Part shown: positions 7,801 through 8,613 of the stretch, one piece after another
How positions within the stretch are numbered: the stretch's first letter is position 1
How the letters are laid out: each line of letters opens with the position of its first letter
Source of the DNA: Thermoplasmata archaeon
GTDB taxonomy: Archaea; Thermoplasmatota; Thermoplasmata; SG8-5
DNA length: 8,613 bases
Direction of reading: 5' to 3'
Assembly: GCA_030655715.1 (NCBI GenBank)
Contig: JAUSPR010000108.1
Span: 1 to 8,613, forward strand
Notes under the pieces: generated by a model
Database searches by the model: none
Seen by the model: only the letters and a program-made list of their open reading frames with translations
Told to the model about the DNA's origin: nothing
Program-made: the position numbers and the translations under genes

Positions 7801-7996
7801 TATTATCATCGAAAGGGCTGCCAGGGCGAATGCCTCGTATGAAGGAAGGCTGGAAACAACCGCAGAGGATGTAGCATCAGCCGCAGCAATGGCGTTGCCT
7901 CACAGGATGAGACGGCGGCCGTCAGAAGAAGAGGAGTTCAACGAGGAAAGCATCCTGAAACTTGTCAAATCCAGAGAGGCGGAGCTGGAGGGCTGA
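4805..7996 (+). CDS. Membrane-tethered zinc-ribbon/coiled-coil protein fused to a ChlI-type AAA+ ATPase
   Basis: Domains of this 1063-residue protein in order: zinc ribbon 1 (C5, C8, C20, C23); an acidic linker (about 30-125); zinc ribbons 2 (C128, C131, C142, C145) and 3 (C155, C158, C169, C172); a tandem duplicated module (about 206-282 and 283-356); four membrane helices (about 387-412, 439-458, 462-480, 490-518); a coiled coil (about 524-714); and an AAA+ module (about 718-1063). The AAA+ part shows Walker A GQKGTGKS (755-762), a Cys4 insertion (C780, C784, C793, C796), Walker B ILYVDEIN (855-862), sensor 1 N903 in [16 protein letters not shown] (901-916) and a sensor 2 region with GHRAD (995-999). 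This is the magnesium-chelatase I-subunit family (ChlI/BchI), and the AAA+ part alone has the normal full length of about 345 residues. Four helices place both ends in the cytoplasm. The first external loop carries two sequons (N415, N429), which supports that topology. GGAG at 4795-4798, 6 bases before the ATG, fixes the start. Function is unknown; a remodelling ATPase is more likely than chlorophyll synthesis. Confidence 0.92.
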   Translation: MDRQCDICQSVTVDDEQTICSVCGAELPVVEQSVEELSPTDAPAESQADDDLKELELDELEDSETVIPPESVNEEDGSTDDWDTGAIGGETGVDIDTEEEIQEDSEENAEEIEEEPEEIELEEGDFLCPKCKNAVSKGTSECPSCNASTDYLVPCAACAMGIDKLADICPHCYTDLKMYKPEPVPEEAPTAVMPEPVGPQINEEPESKDAAPNLESAELGQNGKLTEKEKKAMLKKLLKEQKELEKKLKKKEITEEEFAKRLDEIRMGNGFGPIGGYVLEEAESKDLEAAELGQNGKLSEKEKKIMLKKLNREQRDLEKQLKKGEITEDEFEKRLDKVRMGNGFGPIGGYILDEAEDNEEKRMEKEAKKELIREELAKERQSGIMSYYNLSLITLFFFVFLAIFVLMEFIFTIANFTTGTDVPNAIYFNFTATLDEITSVPVLLFGVLLTMSALVLHLWDRKLNLMLSLIPTGIMILALGIDASHYSTFVGIDLILILVLLTLLILMLVLDILCIIWYPVVLETQKRDEFEIFLEKEQEKLEIQQNLEDEYQKMIEEEEEKLKMKDDEIDDIKTKLESLNEQIQMEEEKLRLKEEEISSIKSELDLKTQQMMEEEEKLRMKEDEMESLIQTELEKRAGDLMLEEEEKLRMKEEALIKSTNELEIQKNLFDETREKLRMKEQEMMSLKTELESQMRQRFEEQDRLKLKEAAAKMLDRGKQKRVLFPFAAMVGQVKMKRALVLNAVYPEVGGVLIRGQKGTGKSVSVRGLAEVLPDIEVTGCKFNCDPKEPDKFCAECKARHEVGKLETFRRPVQVVDLPLNITEDRLVGSIDIERILAAGEKSFEPGILAEAHRGILYVDEINLLDDYIVDILLDAASSGVVTIEREGMSISHPSRFIIVGSMNPEEGELRPQILDRLALQCDVVGIKDVEQRIQIVKRREEFTSNPDGFREKFDGERVELRAKIDKARGLIANVTTPPRIYKLIAQICLDFDVDGHRADIIIERAARANASYEGRLETTAEDVASAAAMALPHRMRRRPSEEEEFNEESILKLVKSREAELEG
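4817..5320 (+). other. Three zinc ribbons around an acidic linker (within the AAA+ fusion)
   Basis: Three paired C-x2-C motifs form three ribbons: residues 5-23, 128-145 and 155-172 of the fusion protein (4817-4873, 5186-5239, 5267-5320). The last two are separated by only nine residues. Between the first and second lies roughly 100 residues dominated by Glu and Asp. Such ribbons in archaeal membrane proteins usually mediate protein contacts. No other metal-binding signature is seen. Confidence 0.8.
5420..5875 (+). repeat. Tandem duplication of a ~73-residue charged module
   Basis: Two copies cover residues about 206-282 and 283-356 of the fusion protein, with aligned points 73 residues (219 bases) apart. 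Each copy has ELGQNGKL(T/S)EKEKK, a Lys/Glu helix, then a SHOCT-like segment (K-x-EIT-E-x-EF-x-KRLD), and ends with [12 protein letters not shown]. The glycine-rich end is identical in both copies. DNA identity is also high but with many silent changes, so the duplication is not recent. The SHOCT comparison is by eye. Confidence 0.85.
5963..6358 (+). other. Four-helix membrane region (within the AAA+ fusion)
   Basis: Hydrophobic stretches at residues about 387-412, 439-458, 462-480 and 490-518 give an even number of crossings, leaving the zinc ribbons and AAA+ module on the same side. The loop between helices 2 and 3 is basic (DRK), as expected for the inside. The loop between helices 1 and 2 carries N-F-T sequons at N415 and N429, as expected for the outside. 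Confidence 0.75.
6467..6940 (+). repeat. 28-residue coiled-coil repeats (within the AAA+ fusion)
   Basis: Six units share the core [14 protein letters not shown] sequence. The marker leucines are at residues 562, 590, 618, 648, 676 and 704, with spacings of 28, 28, 30, 28 and 28. An earlier copy of the marker, EKLEI (L541), lies 21 residues before the first unit. Spacings of 21 and 28 are whole numbers of heptads, so the register is kept throughout except for the one 30-residue unit. The array links the last membrane helix to the AAA+ module. Confidence 0.85.
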
Positions 7997-8002
7997 GTTC
8001 AG

Positions 8003-8613
8003 ATGGCTGAAGGAAAAGCACCCGAAGTCCCCAGAATGAAGGCGAAGAAAACCGATTACCCTTTCACTGCCATTGTAGGCCAGGAAGTTCTGAAAAGGGC
8101 GTTGATTCTCAATGTTGTCAATCCCAAGGTTGGTGGCGTATTAATTCGCGGCGAGAAGGGCACTGGTAAGTCCATCGCAGTTAGATCTTTGGTTGACATA
8201 CTTCCGCCAATAGAAATTGTTGAGGGATGCAAATATAACTGTAATCCCAAAAAACCTGACAAATTCTGCAATGATTGCAAGGCACTTCAGGAAAAAGGTT
8301 CGATCAAGGCAATAAAAGCTCCGACTAAAATTGTTGACTTGCCCTTGAATATCACGGAAGACAGATTGGTGGGCAGCATCGACATCGAGAGAATTTTGAA
8401 TGAAGGAGTGCGGTCTTTCGAGCCTGGACTTTTGGCTGAGGCCCACAGGGGAATTCTCTATGTTGACGAGATAAATCTTCTCGAAGATAACGTGGTCGAC
8501 GTGCTGCTGGACGCTGCAGCAATGGGCATGGTCACCATCGAAAGAGAAGGCATCAGTTTAAATTATCCCTCTGAGTTTATAATAATCGGTAGTATGAATC
8601 CCGAGGAAGGTGA
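8003..8613 (+). CDS. ChlI-type AAA+ ATPase, soluble paralogue (incomplete at right edge)
   Basis: The first 203 residues of a second magnesium-chelatase I-type ATPase are present, with no stop before the window ends. It starts with about 17 polar residues, without zinc ribbons, membrane helices or coiled coil. Visible motifs are Walker A GEKGTGKS (50-57), Cys4 insertion (C76, C80, C89, C92), Walker B ILYVDEIN (151-158) and sensor 1 N199 in SMNPEEG. The segment [20 protein letters not shown] (111-130) is identical to the same region of the upstream fusion protein, so the two genes derive from a duplication. ATG 8003 is preceded by GGAGGG at 7987-7992, inside the end of the upstream gene, which suggests translational coupling (6-base gap after the TGA). 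It probably forms a mixed or parallel ring with the tethered paralogue. The lid domain and sensor 2 lie beyond the window. Confidence 0.9.
   Translation, partial: MAEGKAPEVPRMKAKKTDYPFTAIVGQEVLKRALILNVVNPKVGGVLIRGEKGTGKSIAVRSLVDILPPIEIVEGCKYNCNPKKPDKFCNDCKALQEKGSIKAIKAPTKIVDLPLNITEDRLVGSIDIERILNEGVRSFEPGLLAEAHRGILYVDEINLLEDNVVDVLLDAAAMGMVTIEREGISLNYPSEFIIIGSMNPEEG

Noticed and set aside
4805..7996. A chlorophyll or cobalamin chelatase role for the AAA+ gene
   Set aside because: The AAA+ family matches, but no large chelatase subunit or porphyrin gene is in the window, and the membrane and zinc-ribbon parts do not fit that pathway.

Overview
The window reads as archaeal chromosomal DNA. Three things point that way. 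TATA-type boxes lie about 25-35 bases upstream of start codons. A eukaryote/archaea-type small ribosomal protein, eL41, is encoded on the minus strand. The exported proteins are rich in N-x-S/T sequons, have one membrane anchor each, and Shine-Dalgarno sites of the GGAGG type precede most internal genes. Base composition is moderate and codon use looks even across all genes. No mobile element, CRISPR array, tRNA or rRNA was seen. A Thermoplasmata-like euryarchaeon is my guess from the style of the surface proteins, but the lineage is inference.

Layout. Bases 1-104 hold an unresolved coding edge. Bases 105-212 (minus) encode a 35-residue eL41. Bases 213-327 form a divergent promoter region. 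Bases 328-1086 and 1086-2402 (plus) encode an ABC-2 type exporter, ATPase then permease, with overlapping stop and start. A 232-base gap follows, containing a perfect 14-bp palindrome and then a good promoter with a strong Shine-Dalgarno site. It precedes a run of four plus-strand genes: a 464-residue signal-peptide/one-anchor glycoprotein (2635-4029), a 229-residue protein of the same plan (4106-4795), a 1063-residue multidomain AAA+ protein (4805-7996), and a second, soluble AAA+ protein of the same family (8003 to the right edge, incomplete).

The 1063-residue protein is the striking item. In order it has three four-cysteine zinc ribbons separated by a very acidic linker, a tandem duplication of a roughly 73-residue charged module with a conserved glycine-rich tail, four membrane segments, a coiled coil built from 28-residue (four-heptad) units, and a full-length magnesium-chelatase I-subunit-type (ChlI/BchI) AAA+ module. 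The downstream gene encodes a close paralogue of that AAA+ module without the membrane and sensor part.

Working together (inference): the two exported glycoproteins and the membrane-tethered AAA+ protein probably form one transmembrane apparatus. The glycoproteins would act outside, and the zinc-ribbon and AAA+ domains inside. The soluble AAA+ paralogue would be an additional ring subunit. ChlI-type ATPases normally act on a von Willebrand A partner, so a VWA gene just past the right edge is a testable prediction. The ABC exporter may be part of the same locus or only a neighbour.
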